From UBA1172 sp002457135 (GTDB lineage: Bacteria > Pseudomonadota > Alphaproteobacteria > Puniceispirillales > UBA1172): a DNA stretch of 64,000 nucleotides. Both the position numbers and the translations under genes were made by a program. Positions within the stretch are counted from its first letter, which is position 1, and each line of letters starts with the position of its first letter. The notes below the pieces were generated by a model. It was not told where the DNA came from. It saw nothing but the letters and a program-made list of their open reading frames with translations, and ran no database searches. The stretch covers positions 1-64,000 of the forward strand of contig CBFIBR010000005.1 in the NCBI GenBank assembly GCA_965660935.1. The letters run 5' to 3'. Of the stretch, positions 45,151-53,412 are shown in pieces.

Positions 45151-46216
45151 AGAAACTCTCAGTCGGGTTTGGTACCAGCGATGGCAGGGAAACCAGCAGC
45201 TCACAAACCTCTTCCTTGGTTGCAAAATTGGTCACGGCTTCACCAATCCAGAGCGTTGTTTTTTCAACCCTGGCATCATTCGGCCAGCTTGTCTGAAACT
45301 CGGAGAAGGTCATGGCAGCCTTTTCATAGGAACCGCGCATGAACTGAACCCGGCCAAGCCAGAAAGAGGCATCGGCAGCGCGGCTGTGATCAGGGTTGAC
45401 GCTGATAAATTCATCAAACGCCTGTTCCGCCATATCGAGATCATTCTGGAGCGCCTTGCCAAGGGCAAACCTGTATTGTTCATCCGCATCAGCATTCGGC
45501 AGCACTGATACCACTTCAACAGGCTCAGCCACAGGGTTGGCCTCAGGCTGGTCCAGCCCGGTTGTGGTGGAAACGTTGTCAGCCAGCGGGTCAACAGCCG
45601 CAAGGGGCTGTTCTGCACCAGAGGCGGCCAATGTATCCTCACTGCCCGGCTCACGCACCGTCAGTTCACTATTCAGCGTTTCGTTATCAATTGACCACAA
45701 TGCCTCCTGATTTTCGGAGGATTGCAGGCTGGATGATGGCGGTGTCCCCGCCCCGATGCCTGACGGGGAGGACGGCGCGGTCTGGGCGATGGAATTTTCG
45801 ATCCCCATGCGCATCAGGCTTTCAACGCGCTTTTCAACTCTCAACAGGCGAAATTCGTTATCACTGGCAACCCCGAGAATGCGTTCCATCCGATTGCTCA
45901 GCACGGTGATCTGATCAGACAGTTTTTCAATCTGGTTGCGGGTCGTTGACAGGTCACGCGCTGAATTGCCCTGATTGCCTTCCAACGATTGCTTGATGGC
46001 CCGCATATCCTCTTCAAGGATGCGGCGGATATCCTTCATCGCTTGTTCCAGGGATTCAACACGTTCCAGCACTTCGAGCGGGGATGATTGCGCCATCACC
46101 GGCGCGGGCGTGATAGCCAATACCATCATCAGCGCAAGGCCTATAACCGGCCCGGCCTGCGTCAGGAACAATCGTGGGGAAATTCTGGGAACGGGGATAA
46201 GGGTAATCAGCTTCAT
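45104..46216 (-). CDS. cpoB: CpoB (YbgF), Tol-associated periplasmic coordinator
   Basis: Periplasmic protein that links Tol-Pal to peptidoglycan synthesis during constriction. 370 residues from the ATG at 46216, preferred over 46234 because of a nearby GGAAAG. Signal peptide ends PVMA-QS (about 43). An N-terminal coiled coil follows (LEVLERVESLEQAMKDIRRIL..., about 46-130). Then comes a Ser/Pro/Glu-rich linker (about 145-235), and C-terminal TPR repeats (DEQYRFALGKALQNDLDMAEQAFDEF, HSRAADASFWLGRVQFMRGSYEKAAMTF). It is separated from pal by a strong terminator, so it belongs with tilS-ftsH downstream rather than with the tol operon. Confidence 0.93.
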   Translation of the reverse strand: MKLITLIPVPRISPRLFLTQAGPVIGLALMMVLAITPAPVMAQSSPLEVLERVESLEQAMKDIRRILEEDMRAIKQSLEGNQGNSARDLSTTRNQIEKLSDQITVLSNRMERILGVASDNEFRLLRVEKRVESLMRMGIENSIAQTAPSSPSGIGAGTPPSSSLQSSENQEALWSIDNETLNSELTVREPGSEDTLAASGAEQPLAAVDPLADNVSTTTGLDQPEANPVAEPVEVVSVLPNADADEQYRFALGKALQNDLDMAEQAFDEFISVNPDHSRAADASFWLGRVQFMRGSYEKAAMTFSEFQTSWPNDARVEKTTLWIGEAVTNFATKEEVCELLVSLPSLVPNPTESFFERLDKLKLTAACPE

Positions 46217-46286
46217 GTCTGCTTTCCGGTGCATGAATTATCGTCAACCAAGCTATACAATGAGTTTTGGTCCGAATTAAGGCAAG

Positions 46287-46318
46287 AAAAAACCCGGCCA
46301 GGTGAGGCCGGGTTTTTT
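46287..46318 (-). terminator. Rho-independent terminator of the tol-pal operon
   Basis: Perfect 13-bp stem: AAAAAACCCGGCC at 46287-46299 and GGCCGGGTTTTTT at 46306-46318, loop AGGTGA. On the minus strand it follows the pal stop by 17 bp and ends in a U-run. It is symmetrical and could work in both directions, but only minus-strand genes flank it. Confidence 0.95.
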
Positions 46319-46335
46319 GAAATGCGGTAAAAAAA

Positions 46336-46875
46336 CTAACGGATGATGCTGACGGACCGGCGGTTCTTCGCCCAGGCCTCATCATTGGAGCCAACCATCT
46401 CGGGGCGTTCCTTGCCGTAGGAAATAGTCTTGATCCTGGCACCATCGATACCCTGGGCAACGAGAAAGTCGCGGGCCGCAGAAGCACGCCGATCCCCGAG
46501 GGCAAGGTTGTATTCACGGGTGCCGCGTTCATCGGCGTGACCCTCAACCGTGATCCGAACGGATGGGTTGGAGCGAAGGAAAGCTGCCTGTGCGTTAAGC
46601 GTGGATTTTGCATCCGCGGAAAGGGCAGAACTGTCGAAATCAAAATAGACCTTGTTGCCGATGCTGACCAGTTCTTCGTCCTTGGTCATCGTTGATGAAC
46701 CGCTGCTGCTGCTGGTTGAGCCGCCGCTTGCTGAGCTGGATGAAGAAGAGGAAGAGGATGTATCGCTGGAACCAGAGGCACCTGAACCTGCTGCATCACC
46801 GGCATCTTTCGGAGCGGTTTCGCAGGCTGCCAAAAAGGCAACAACCGCAAAAAGCGCAAAAATTCGGTTGATCAT
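46336..46875 (-). CDS. pal: Pal, peptidoglycan-associated lipoprotein
   Basis: Outer-membrane lipoprotein that binds diaminopimelate in peptidoglycan and TolB, holding the envelope together at the septum. 179 residues from the ATG at 46875 with GGGAG upstream. Lipobox is FLAAC (Cys 18). A Ser/Gly-rich tether (about 30-62, with a run of nine serines) replaces the usual short linker. The OmpA-like domain has VYFDFDSSAL, ITVEGHADERGTREYNLALGDRRASAARDFL and the peptidoglycan-binding Asp/Arg pair. It may also have its own promoter: a consensus TTGACA (complement at 46972-46977) lies about 100 bp upstream. Confidence 0.97.
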   Translation of the reverse strand: MINRIFALFAVVAFLAACETAPKDAGDAAGSGASGSSDTSSSSSSSSSASGGSTSSSSGSSTMTKDEELVSIGNKVYFDFDSSALSADAKSTLNAQAAFLRSNPSVRITVEGHADERGTREYNLALGDRRASAARDFLVAQGIDGARIKTISYGKERPEMVGSNDEAWAKNRRSVSIIR

Positions 46876-46971
46876 TGGATTTACTCCCGATGTTTCGCCG
46901 GAAACACCGGCCATTGCTATCCTAGGTTTAAACTGAAATAGACTGTTACTTCAATCATTAATTTCGAAATT

Positions 46972-46977
46972 TGTCAA
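46972..46977 (-). promoter_or_regulatory. Possible -35 element for a separate pal promoter
   Basis: TTGACA on the minus strand within the AT-rich 166-bp gap between tolB and pal. No convincing -10 hexamer is found at 16-18 bp, so this is only a candidate. The gap is long for this operon, which makes an internal promoter plausible. Confidence 0.3.
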
Positions 46978-47041
46978 TATTTTCGCTTGTAAACAGGTCA
47001 TTTGCCAAGGTTTTAGCACAGAAACCTGCTTTCGGGTGAAA

Positions 47042-48373
47042 TCAGGGTAGTCTGGGTGACCAGGCCGGATCGGAGGCAAAGGTGGGCGTGATCATACGGC
47101 GTTCATTAAACCCGGTGATATCAATCCGGTATAGATAAGACTCCCCGCCACTGCCGTCACTCTCGGTCGGGTTTTGCTTGAAATACATCAGCACCCGGCC
47201 ATTGGGCGCCCAGGTCGGGGCTTCCACCAGAAACCCCCTGGACAGCAGGCGTTCACCCGTGCCATCGACATTCATGACCCCGATGTAAAACTCGCCCCGA
47301 TACATTTTCGTGAACGCGATCATATCACCGCGCGGCGACCAGACCGGGGTTGCGTAACGCCCCTCACCAAAGGAAATCCGCTTCACCCCGCGGCCATCAG
47401 CCTTCATCACATAGAGCTGCTGGGTGCCGCTCCGGTCAGAGTTGAAAACGATCCGGCTGCCATCGGGGGAATAGGATGGTGACGTGTCAATCGACGGGCT
47501 TTTCGTCAGCTGGGTCACACTTTGTGTCGACAGGTCCATCTCAAAAATATCGGTCAGGCCGGATTTTGCCAGCGACATGATCAGCTTCTTGCCATCAAAG
47601 GAAAAGCGCGGGGCAAAGGTCATGCCCGGGAACGTACCCAGCAATTCGGACTGGCCGCTGCTGACATTCATCAGGTAGACGTTCGGGTTGTCATTGAAGT
47701 AATCGAGATAGGCGATTTCCTGGACCATCGGTGAAAACCGGGGGGTCAGCACCAGCGATGACCCATCGGTCAGGTAGGAATGGTTATGACCATCCTGATC
47801 CATGATGGCGAGCCGCTTGACGCGCCGGTTGGCAGGGCCACTTTCCTCAACATAAACAATGCGTGTATCGAAATAGCCTTCATCCCCGGTCCAGCTTTCG
47901 AACACCAGATCAGCGATCTGATGCGAAATCCGGCGCAGCCCCAGTTCAGAGACTTCACCTTCACCGGCGACAATCTCCCGCTCGGTCACAACATCCCAGA
48001 GAATGAACACAACCTCGATCATCCCGTTGGTGTCACGGGTGGCGGAACCGACCAGCAATGCCTTGACCCCGAGCGGGGCCCATTCAGCGAAATCAGGGCG
48101 AATGGAAGGGTCAGCCGGTGGCGGTATCAGGGCTGCGGAAACTTCAGGCGAAAACATGCCTGATCCGGCCAGATCGTTTGAGATAATCTCGGCAATCAGC
48201 AACCCGTCCGTGCTGGGCAAACCATCAATACCGGTAAAATTGGCGATCGCAATGGGGGTCGGCTCAATCGTTCCCTCGGTGATGGTGATCCGTTTCTGCG
48301 CCAGGGCAAAACCGGGTACCAGCAGCAGGGCAACGGTAACGGCAGCGAGGATTTTCTTCATGGCAGCAAACAT
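47042..48373 (-). CDS. tolB: TolB, periplasmic beta-propeller of the Tol-Pal system
   Basis: Periplasmic protein that binds Pal and TolA and transmits inner-membrane energy to Pal release. 443 residues. Signal peptide ends AL-AQ (about 24-26). The N-terminal alpha/beta domain (ITITEGTIEPTPIAIANF...) is followed by a six-bladed propeller with repeated blade motifs such as PRFSFDGKKLIMSL, PSYSPDGSRIVFNSDRSGTQQLYVM and PVWSPRGDMIAFTKM. An in-frame ATG at 48361 (residue 5) is the alternative start and gives the more usual MKKIL signal-peptide beginning. It lies 59 bp after tolA. Confidence 0.97.
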   Translation of the reverse strand: MFAAMKKILAAVTVALLLVPGFALAQKRITITEGTIEPTPIAIANFTGIDGLPSTDGLLIAEIISNDLAGSGMFSPEVSAALIPPPADPSIRPDFAEWAPLGVKALLVGSATRDTNGMIEVVFILWDVVTEREIVAGEGEVSELGLRRISHQIADLVFESWTGDEGYFDTRIVYVEESGPANRRVKRLAIMDQDGHNHSYLTDGSSLVLTPRFSPMVQEIAYLDYFNDNPNVYLMNVSSGQSELLGTFPGMTFAPRFSFDGKKLIMSLAKSGLTDIFEMDLSTQSVTQLTKSPSIDTSPSYSPDGSRIVFNSDRSGTQQLYVMKADGRGVKRISFGEGRYATPVWSPRGDMIAFTKMYRGEFYIGVMNVDGTGERLLSRGFLVEAPTWAPNGRVLMYFKQNPTESDGSGGESYLYRIDITGFNERRMITPTFASDPAWSPRLP

Positions 48374-48432
48374 CAGGCAGGCTCACAGGGTGATTTAAGT
48401 TCTATCGGCTGGATACTCTTGGCAACGGGGTA

Positions 48433-49410
48433 CTATCGGCGGGTAATGAAATTGGGGTTGAATTCGAATTCCAGTTCTTTCCAGGCATCATGGTTGTCGA
48501 GCGGGAGCGGAAGCGGGCTACAGTCAATAATGGCCCGGCTGGCCGCGTTGGCCGCAGCCTGAAAGGTCGCATCGCGGTTAAAGCGATTTCTGTCCTTGAT
48601 CTCAACATTCATGACCTCCGCCCGATTATTAAGACGGACAATTATGTCAACAATAAGAGAATCCGCACCCGCCGCACCGGGGGGAGGGTTCCAGCACACG
48701 GCAATGTGGTTGCGCAACCGGTCAATGATCGAAACACCCAGCGGCAGGCTGGTCCGGGCCTGGGTATTGAGCGCCTGGCCAACCAGCTGATCCAGTTTGT
48801 TCTTGGCCTTGTCCTTCTTGGCCTGATCGGCTTTCTTCTGCTGTTTTTCGGCGAGCAGGTTATCCAGCTTATCGCGTGCCTTTTTCTTTTTGTCTTCTTC
48901 GGCCTTTTCGCGGCGCCGCTGTTCCTGTTTGCGCTTGGTCAGATCCTGCAATTTGCTGGTCAGGGCGGCCTGGTCCTGCTGGCGTTTCTTGAAAACAGGC
49001 GACTTGGTGGCCGGGCGTTTCGGCGGGGCCGAGACCTTTGTTTTCTTCACGGCGGGTTTTTTCGGCGGCTTCGGCGGGGCGGCCTCGGCTTTCGGCTCAG
49101 GCACCGGAACAGGCTCGGCGGCCGGTTCAGGGGCGGCGGCAGGCGGCGGCGGTGGTGGCGGAGGTGGCGGCGGCGGGGGCGGTGCCTCCTCAGGCGGGGG
49201 CGGCTTTGATGGTTTGGGCGGCGGCGGGGTGGCGTTGGCCTTGATCCCCTCATCAAGGTTGGTTTTCGGCGCGGTGGCGACGATATCGACCGTCAGCACC
49301 GGCTGGGTGAAGGCAAGGTCACGGCTGGCAAAGGGCAGACCAAACCAGACCACCGCAACAACCAGAACATGCGCGGCAAGCGATTTGGCAATGGCAATAC
49401 CACGCGGCAT
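48433..49410 (-). CDS. tolA: TolA, inner-membrane-anchored Tol energy transducer
   Basis: Bitopic protein coupling the TolQR motor to TolB/Pal. 325 residues from the ATG at 49410, directly after the tolR stop; a TTG one codon upstream is possible. One N-terminal transmembrane helix (about 8-28, the SHLS-like segment here is AKSLAAHVLVVAVVWFGLPFA). Next come a proline-rich region with 14 consecutive prolines (codons 49141-49182) and a Lys/Glu/Ala/Asp-rich helix (about 140-220). The C-terminal globular domain has VCWNPPPGAAGADSLIVDIIVRLN and ends near SPLPLPLDNHDAWKELEFEFNP. The central helix is short compared with E. coli TolA. Confidence 0.95.
   Translation of the reverse strand: MPRGIAIAKSLAAHVLVVAVVWFGLPFASRDLAFTQPVLTVDIVATAPKTNLDEGIKANATPPPPKPSKPPPPEEAPPPPPPPPPPPPPPAAAPEPAAEPVPVPEPKAEAAPPKPPKKPAVKKTKVSAPPKRPATKSPVFKKRQQDQAALTSKLQDLTKRKQEQRRREKAEEDKKKKARDKLDNLLAEKQQKKADQAKKDKAKNKLDQLVGQALNTQARTSLPLGVSIIDRLRNHIAVCWNPPPGAAGADSLIVDIIVRLNNRAEVMNVEIKDRNRFNRDATFQAAANAASRAIIDCSPLPLPLDNHDAWKELEFEFNPNFITRR
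49141..49182 (-). repeat. Run of 14 consecutive proline codons in tolA
   Basis: Fourteen in-frame proline codons of mixed type (CCG, CCA, CCT, CCC). Such runs stall ribosomes and are the classic substrate of EF-P, which is encoded at 57732-58298 in this window. Confidence 0.9.
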
Positions 49411-49413
49411 CAA

Positions 49414-49845
49414 TTACTTCTCTTCCGGCAATTTGGTGATCAGCGCAACACGGTTGAACCCGGCCGACTGGACCTGCGCCATGATGGCGATGACCTCACC
49501 GTAAGGCACTGATTTGTCACCGCGAACAAAGACACGCGTTTCCGGCTTGGATTTGGCAACCGCCTCCAGCCTCGGGATCAGCAATTGCGGTTCGATAATC
49601 CGGTTCTGCAAGGCGATTTCACCATCCTCTTTAATCGTGATGATGACAGGCGTGCTTTCATCAGTGATCTGTGAGGCCTTGGTCTTGGGCAGGTCAACAG
49701 GCACCCCGACGGTCAGGAGGGGGGCAGTCACCATAAAGACGATCAGCAGCACCAGCATGACATCAACGAACGGTGTCACGTTGATTTCGCTCATGGGCCG
49801 CCGTTTCCTGCGGCCGGATTTGGCGGCATTCAGGTTCACACCCAT
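49414..49845 (-). CDS. tolR: TolR, Tol proton-motive-force stator subunit
   Basis: Inner-membrane partner of TolQ; its transmembrane helix carries the proton-coupling aspartate. 143 residues. MSEINVTPFVDVMLVLLIVFMVTAP at about 18-42 includes the conserved Asp in FVDVML. The periplasmic domain continues VPVDLPKTKA... VFVRGDKSVPYGEVIAIMAQVQSAGF and ends KLPEE. The family is ExbD/TolR; its position between tolQ and tolA makes it TolR. It lies 6 bp after tolQ and 3 bp before tolA. Confidence 0.97.
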   Translation of the reverse strand: MGVNLNAAKSGRRKRRPMSEINVTPFVDVMLVLLIVFMVTAPLLTVGVPVDLPKTKASQITDESTPVIITIKEDGEIALQNRIIEPQLLIPRLEAVAKSKPETRVFVRGDKSVPYGEVIAIMAQVQSAGFNRVALITKLPEEK

Positions 49846-49851
49846 TGGTTT

Positions 49852-50565
49852 CTACCTCTCGTCAAGCTGGCGGCTGAGAATAGTGCTGAATTCACTGGAA
49901 AACGTCTCAAGCCGGGAGGCCAGGCCATCAATCTGGCTGGAGAAGCGGTTATACGCCACCACCGCCGGGATCGCGGCGGCCAGACCAAGGGCGGTGGCAA
50001 ACAGCGCCTCGGCAATACCGGGGGCAACAACCGCAAGCGAGGTGTTCTTGCTTTCGGCAATCGACTGAAAGGAATTCATGATCCCCCAGACCGTACCGAA
50101 AAGCCCGACAAACGGGGCCACCGAACCCACCGAGGCCAGAAAGGTCATGCCCTTTTCGATCACCGCCAGTTCCTTTGAAATCGCCACCGACATGGTGCGG
50201 TCAAGCCGCTGGCTGATCGAATGCAAGCCGTTCTGATCCCCCCTCGTGCGGGAGGCTGAACGCCGCCATTCCCGCATCGCTGATGAAAATACCCTGGCCA
50301 TGGTGCCATCGGGATCACCGCCAAGCCGGTCATAAAGCTGATCCAGCGGACCGCCTGACCAGAAATCATCTTCGAATTCATCAGCGAGTTTGAATTCACG
50401 CCCGATTGAACGCAGTTTTTCGAAAATGATTGTCCATGACCAGATTGAGGCCAGCACCAAGAGGAGCATAACGAATTTGACAACCAGATCAGCTGAGAGA
50501 AAAAGCCCCCAGATGCTCAGATCATGGCTGGTGACGGTGAGGGAAGTATCAATGGGTTCCGACAT
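49852..50565 (-). CDS. tolQ: TolQ, Tol proton channel subunit
   Basis: Inner-membrane ExbB/TolQ/MotA-family protein that forms the pentameric channel around TolR. 237 residues, three transmembrane helices: about 24-46 (LVVKFVMLLLVLASIWSW), 135-160 (LASVGSVAPFVGLFGTVWGIMNSF) and 170-195 (APGIAEALFATALGLAAAIPAVVAYN). The VGLFGTVWGIM and GIAEALFATALGLAAAIPA blocks are family signatures. It is the first tol gene in the order tolQ-R-A-B-pal and follows ybgC by 35 bp. Confidence 0.97.
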   Translation of the reverse strand: MSEPIDTSLTVTSHDLSIWGLFLSADLVVKFVMLLLVLASIWSWTIIFEKLRSIGREFKLADEFEDDFWSGGPLDQLYDRLGGDPDGTMARVFSSAMREWRRSASRTRGDQNGLHSISQRLDRTMSVAISKELAVIEKGMTFLASVGSVAPFVGLFGTVWGIMNSFQSIAESKNTSLAVVAPGIAEALFATALGLAAAIPAVVAYNRFSSQIDGLASRLETFSSEFSTILSRQLDER

Positions 50566-50600
50566 GAAAGTCCTCGCTCAAAATAAGTTTTCTTGATCTA

Positions 50601-51074
50601 TCAGGAAATTGTGGCAGTAATTCGGTCACGGATCAGTGCTGGAATACGCATGGGCCTGCCCGAAAGCGCCATTACCAGCACCTCAACGGTCAGTTCGGCC
50701 ATGACGGTATCGGCCTGCCCTGACGGGTTCTGTTTCAGCACGATCTGGTCCAGTTCCATCACCGCCCCGCGCATGACCCTGAGCGAGGTCCGCACCATCA
50801 GCGCATCACCAAGCCGGGCCGGGGCGCGGTAATCAATCCCGATCCGGCGAATGGCAAACACCATGCCGTCATCGCGCATCGCGTTCTGGTCAATCCCGGC
50901 CCGGCGGATCATCGCGCTGCGCCCCCGTTCGGCAAAATTGATGAACCGGGGGTGAAAGACAATCCCGGCAAGGTCGGTGTCTTCATACTGCACCTTGAGC
51001 GGGTAGATATGGCTGCTGTCCTCCAGCCAGCCATTCAGCAACGTGGCTACCTGCACCGCATCAGGACGCGTCAT
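50601..51074 (-). CDS. ybgC: YbgC, acyl-CoA thioesterase of the tol-pal cluster
   Basis: Hot-dog-fold thioesterase acting on acyl-CoAs, commonly the first gene of tol-pal operons; implicated in phospholipid metabolism. 157 residues from the ATG at 51074, which has GGAG at good spacing; an ATG 4 codons upstream (51086) is possible. The catalytic pattern YEDTDLAGIVFHPRFINFAERGR contains the active Asp (in DTD). It overlaps the 3' end of ruvB by 14 bp, tying the ruv and tol genes into one transcription unit. Confidence 0.95.
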   Translation of the reverse strand: MTRPDAVQVATLLNGWLEDSSHIYPLKVQYEDTDLAGIVFHPRFINFAERGRSAMIRRAGIDQNAMRDDGMVFAIRRIGIDYRAPARLGDALMVRTSLRVMRGAVMELDQIVLKQNPSGQADTVMAELTVEVLVMALSGRPMRIPALIRDRITATIS

Positions 51075-52173
51075 TACTGTCTCCATCAGGCCCGTTTACA
51101 TCAGGGTTGGCTCCATCCCCTTCAGACCCTGCATTGAAAAGATCAAACTGGGCGCCTTTCGGCGGTTCCATGCCGATATAGGCCCAGCCCGAACGCGACA
51201 GGCAACGCCCCCTCGGGGTCCGCATCAGGTGGCCTGTCTGCATCAGGTAGGGTTCGATGACTTCCTCAAGCACGTCACGCTGTTCCGCCAGCACCGCCGC
51301 CAGGGTTTCAACCCCGACCGGCCCGCCGCCGTAATTTTCAGCAAGGCAGCCCAGATAACGCCGATCCATGGCATCCATGCCCGAACGGTCCACCCCCAGT
51401 TGTTTCAGCGCGGCATCGGCGGCGGCGGCATCAACCACATCATTGCCGGCAACGGCGGTGATATCACGGACCCGCCGCAACAACCGCCCCGCCACCCTGG
51501 GCGTGCCGCGTGAACGGCTGGCGATTTCTTCGGCCCCGTCTTCAAGCAGGGGCATGCCGAGCTTGCCCGCCAGCCTGAGCATGATTGATTTCAGCTCTGC
51601 CGGGGAATAAAACTCCATCCGCATCTGGATCCCGAAACGATCCCTCAACGGCGTGGTCAACAGCCCTGACCGTGTTGTTGCGCCAACCAGCGTGAACGGC
51701 GGCAGATCAATCCGCACCGAACGTGCTGATGGCCCCTCACCAATGATCAGGTCCAGCTGGAAATCCTCCATGGCCGGGTAAAGCACCTCTTCCACCGCCG
51801 GGCTAAGCCGGTGAATTTCATCAATGAACAGTACATCGCGGGGTTGCAGGTTGGTCAGGAGAGCCGCCAGATCACCGGCGCGGGCAATCACCGGCCCCGA
51901 GGTGGCCCTGAACCCGGTGCCGAGTTCCTGTGAAATGATCCTGGCCAGCGTTGTCTTGCCCAGCCCGGGCGGGCCATGCAGGAGACTGTGATCCATCGCC
52001 TCAGCCCGGTCCCGGGCAGCGTGGATAAAGGTTTTCAGGTTCTGCAACCCCTGCCCCTGACCGACAAAGTCATCCAGCGAAATCGGCCGCAGACTGTCAT
52101 CAGGACCGGCTGGGGTACCGGCTTGGGTACCGGCTTGGGATTCAGGGCTGACCAGCCTGTCATCACTGCTCAT
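51061..52173 (-). CDS. ruvB: RuvB, Holliday junction branch-migration ATPase
   Basis: AAA+ motor that, with RuvA, drives Holliday junction migration. 370 residues; the core is preceded by a low-complexity N-terminus with a 12-bp repeat and followed by an acidic Gly/Asp/Asn tail (NAGSEGDGANPDVNG...). Walker A is GPPGLGKTTLA, Walker B FIDEIHRLSPAVEE, sensor 1 GATTRSG and the arginine finger lies in TPLRDRFG. The winged-helix C-terminus has YLMQTGHLMRTPRGR. It overlaps ruvA by 4 bp. Confidence 0.98.
   Translation of the reverse strand: MSSDDRLVSPESQAGTQAGTPAGPDDSLRPISLDDFVGQGQGLQNLKTFIHAARDRAEAMDHSLLHGPPGLGKTTLARIISQELGTGFRATSGPVIARAGDLAALLTNLQPRDVLFIDEIHRLSPAVEEVLYPAMEDFQLDLIIGEGPSARSVRIDLPPFTLVGATTRSGLLTTPLRDRFGIQMRMEFYSPAELKSIMLRLAGKLGMPLLEDGAEEIASRSRGTPRVAGRLLRRVRDITAVAGNDVVDAAAADAALKQLGVDRSGMDAMDRRYLGCLAENYGGGPVGVETLAAVLAEQRDVLEEVIEPYLMQTGHLMRTPRGRCLSRSGWAYIGMEPPKGAQFDLFNAGSEGDGANPDVNGPDGDSNDAS
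52105..52140 (-). repeat. 12-bp in-frame tandem repeat in ruvB N-terminus (3 copies)
   Basis: Units at 52105, 52117 and 52129 (ACCGGCTTGGGT type on the + strand) encode Gln/Pro-Ala-Gly-Thr repeats just before the conserved LRPISLDDFVGQ start of the RuvB core. Confidence 0.85.
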
Positions 52174-52790
52174 CGGCCAAGCTCCTTTAGGGCCAGGGGC
52201 AACACGGTCTCCAGGCTCGGGTTATCCATCCCGCGCATGACCAGCGTCACGGCGGCATGCGCTTCCGACCGGCCATAGCCGAGATTGACCAAGGCCGAAA
52301 CCGCATCACCAAGGACTGAGAGCTGGGGGGCTGAGAACTGGGCTGTCTCTTCCAGCTGGCTGAGGCTTGCCGAAGGCCCGAGCTGAAAGCCGCTGACCTT
52401 CTCCGCCAGTTCATTGACGATACGCTGGGCCAGTTTCGGGCCAACCCCGTCAGCCCGGGTGATCATGGCCTTGTCAGCGGCTGAAATCGCCAGCACCAGA
52501 TCATCAGGCGACAGCGCCGACAGGATCGCCAGTGCCGCCTTGACCCCGACCCCCTGCACGGTCTGGAGCAAGTGATAGGCATCCTTGACCCCGGCATCGG
52601 CAAACCCGGTCAGGATAATGCGGTCATCACGGATCTGGGTGTCGATCAGCACCGTCACCTCGGCCCCCTTGCCGCCCATCCGCGCCAGGCACCGGCTGGA
52701 GGCCTGAAAGTAATACCCGACCCCGCCAACCTGAATAATGGCATCGGATTGACCCAGGGAAACAAGCGTGCCGGTGAGCATGGCGATCAT
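52170..52790 (-). CDS. ruvA: RuvA, Holliday junction-binding protein
   Basis: Tetrameric DNA-binding protein that holds the four-way junction and loads RuvB. 206 residues. The N-terminal OB fold begins MIAMLTGTLVSLGQSDAIIQVGGVGY. Two helix-hairpin-helix motifs follow (LLQTVQGVGVKAALAILSAL, ITRADGVGPKLAQRIVNELAEK). The C-terminal three-helix domain that contacts RuvB carries DAVSALVNLGYGRSEAHAAV. It overlaps ruvC and ruvB by 4 bp each. Confidence 0.98.
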   Translation of the reverse strand: MIAMLTGTLVSLGQSDAIIQVGGVGYYFQASSRCLARMGGKGAEVTVLIDTQIRDDRIILTGFADAGVKDAYHLLQTVQGVGVKAALAILSALSPDDLVLAISAADKAMITRADGVGPKLAQRIVNELAEKVSGFQLGPSASLSQLEETAQFSAPQLSVLGDAVSALVNLGYGRSEAHAAVTLVMRGMDNPSLETVLPLALKELGR

Positions 52791-53365
52791 CGGGTCTGTT
52801 CCTTTTCAAGAGCGCGGGCAATGGCGGCCTGAAGACCTGAAGCCCCGCCAGTTTCAGCAGAATTGCCCCCATTTTCAGCCGCACCGCCGGCGGAAACAGA
52901 AAGGCTGTCCTGGTTGGTGGCGGCAATGGCAATCGCCAGCGCATCGGCGGAATCGGTGTTGGTGGGCTCAATACCGAGCAGCCTCCGGACCATCGCCGTG
53001 ACCTGATCTTTCTGGGCGCGGCCGGAACCGGTGACATTCTGTTTGACCCGGCGGGCTGAAATTTCCTCAACATGGAGGCCGTGGTCATGGAGCGCAATCA
53101 TCGCCGCCCCCCTCGCCATCCCGAGCTTGAGGGCAGAGGCAGCGTTGCGGGAGACAAAAATCTCCTCAATCGCGGCGGTATCAGGGTCATGGAGGGCAAG
53201 GGTTTTGGCCAGCTCTGCCCTGATATGGCCAAGGCGGCTGGCATCACTGGCTGACGGGTCGGGGCGGATCACGCCATCAGCCACCCAGACAAGCCTGTTG
53301 CCCTCAAGCGCAATAATCCCCCAGCCAGTGTTGCGCAAGCCTGGATCAATACCGCAAATTCGCAC
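52787..53365 (-). CDS. ruvC: RuvC, Holliday junction resolvase
   Basis: Dimeric endonuclease that resolves Holliday junctions. 192 residues starting at a GTG (53365). RNase H-like fold with the first catalytic Asp in GIDPGLRNTGWG (D7), a catalytic Glu in AIEEIFVSRNAASALKLG, and the late acidic pair in NTDSADALAIAI. After the core there is an extra Gly/Ala/Ser-rich tail of about 30 residues ending EKEQTR. First gene of the ruvC-ruvA-ruvB run; 47 bp after yebC. Confidence 0.97.
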   Translation of the reverse strand: MRICGIDPGLRNTGWGIIALEGNRLVWVADGVIRPDPSASDASRLGHIRAELAKTLALHDPDTAAIEEIFVSRNAASALKLGMARGAAMIALHDHGLHVEEISARRVKQNVTGSGRAQKDQVTAMVRRLLGIEPTNTDSADALAIAIAATNQDSLSVSAGGAAENGGNSAETGGASGLQAAIARALEKEQTR

Positions 53366-53412
53366 CCATTTTCCCCCTTCAGGGTTGGCTTCATGCTGTT
53401 GAGGCGGCGGCT

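Noticed and set aside
46904..46918. GCCGG-TGTTT-CCGGC hairpin between tolB and pal as a terminator
   Set aside because: Short stem with no T-run, close to the pal ribosome site; not supported as a terminator.
48490..49504. Long open frames on the + strand opposite tolA and tolR
   Set aside because: They mirror the repetitive GC-rich codons of tolA, encode glycine-rich low-complexity sequence and lack ribosome sites.
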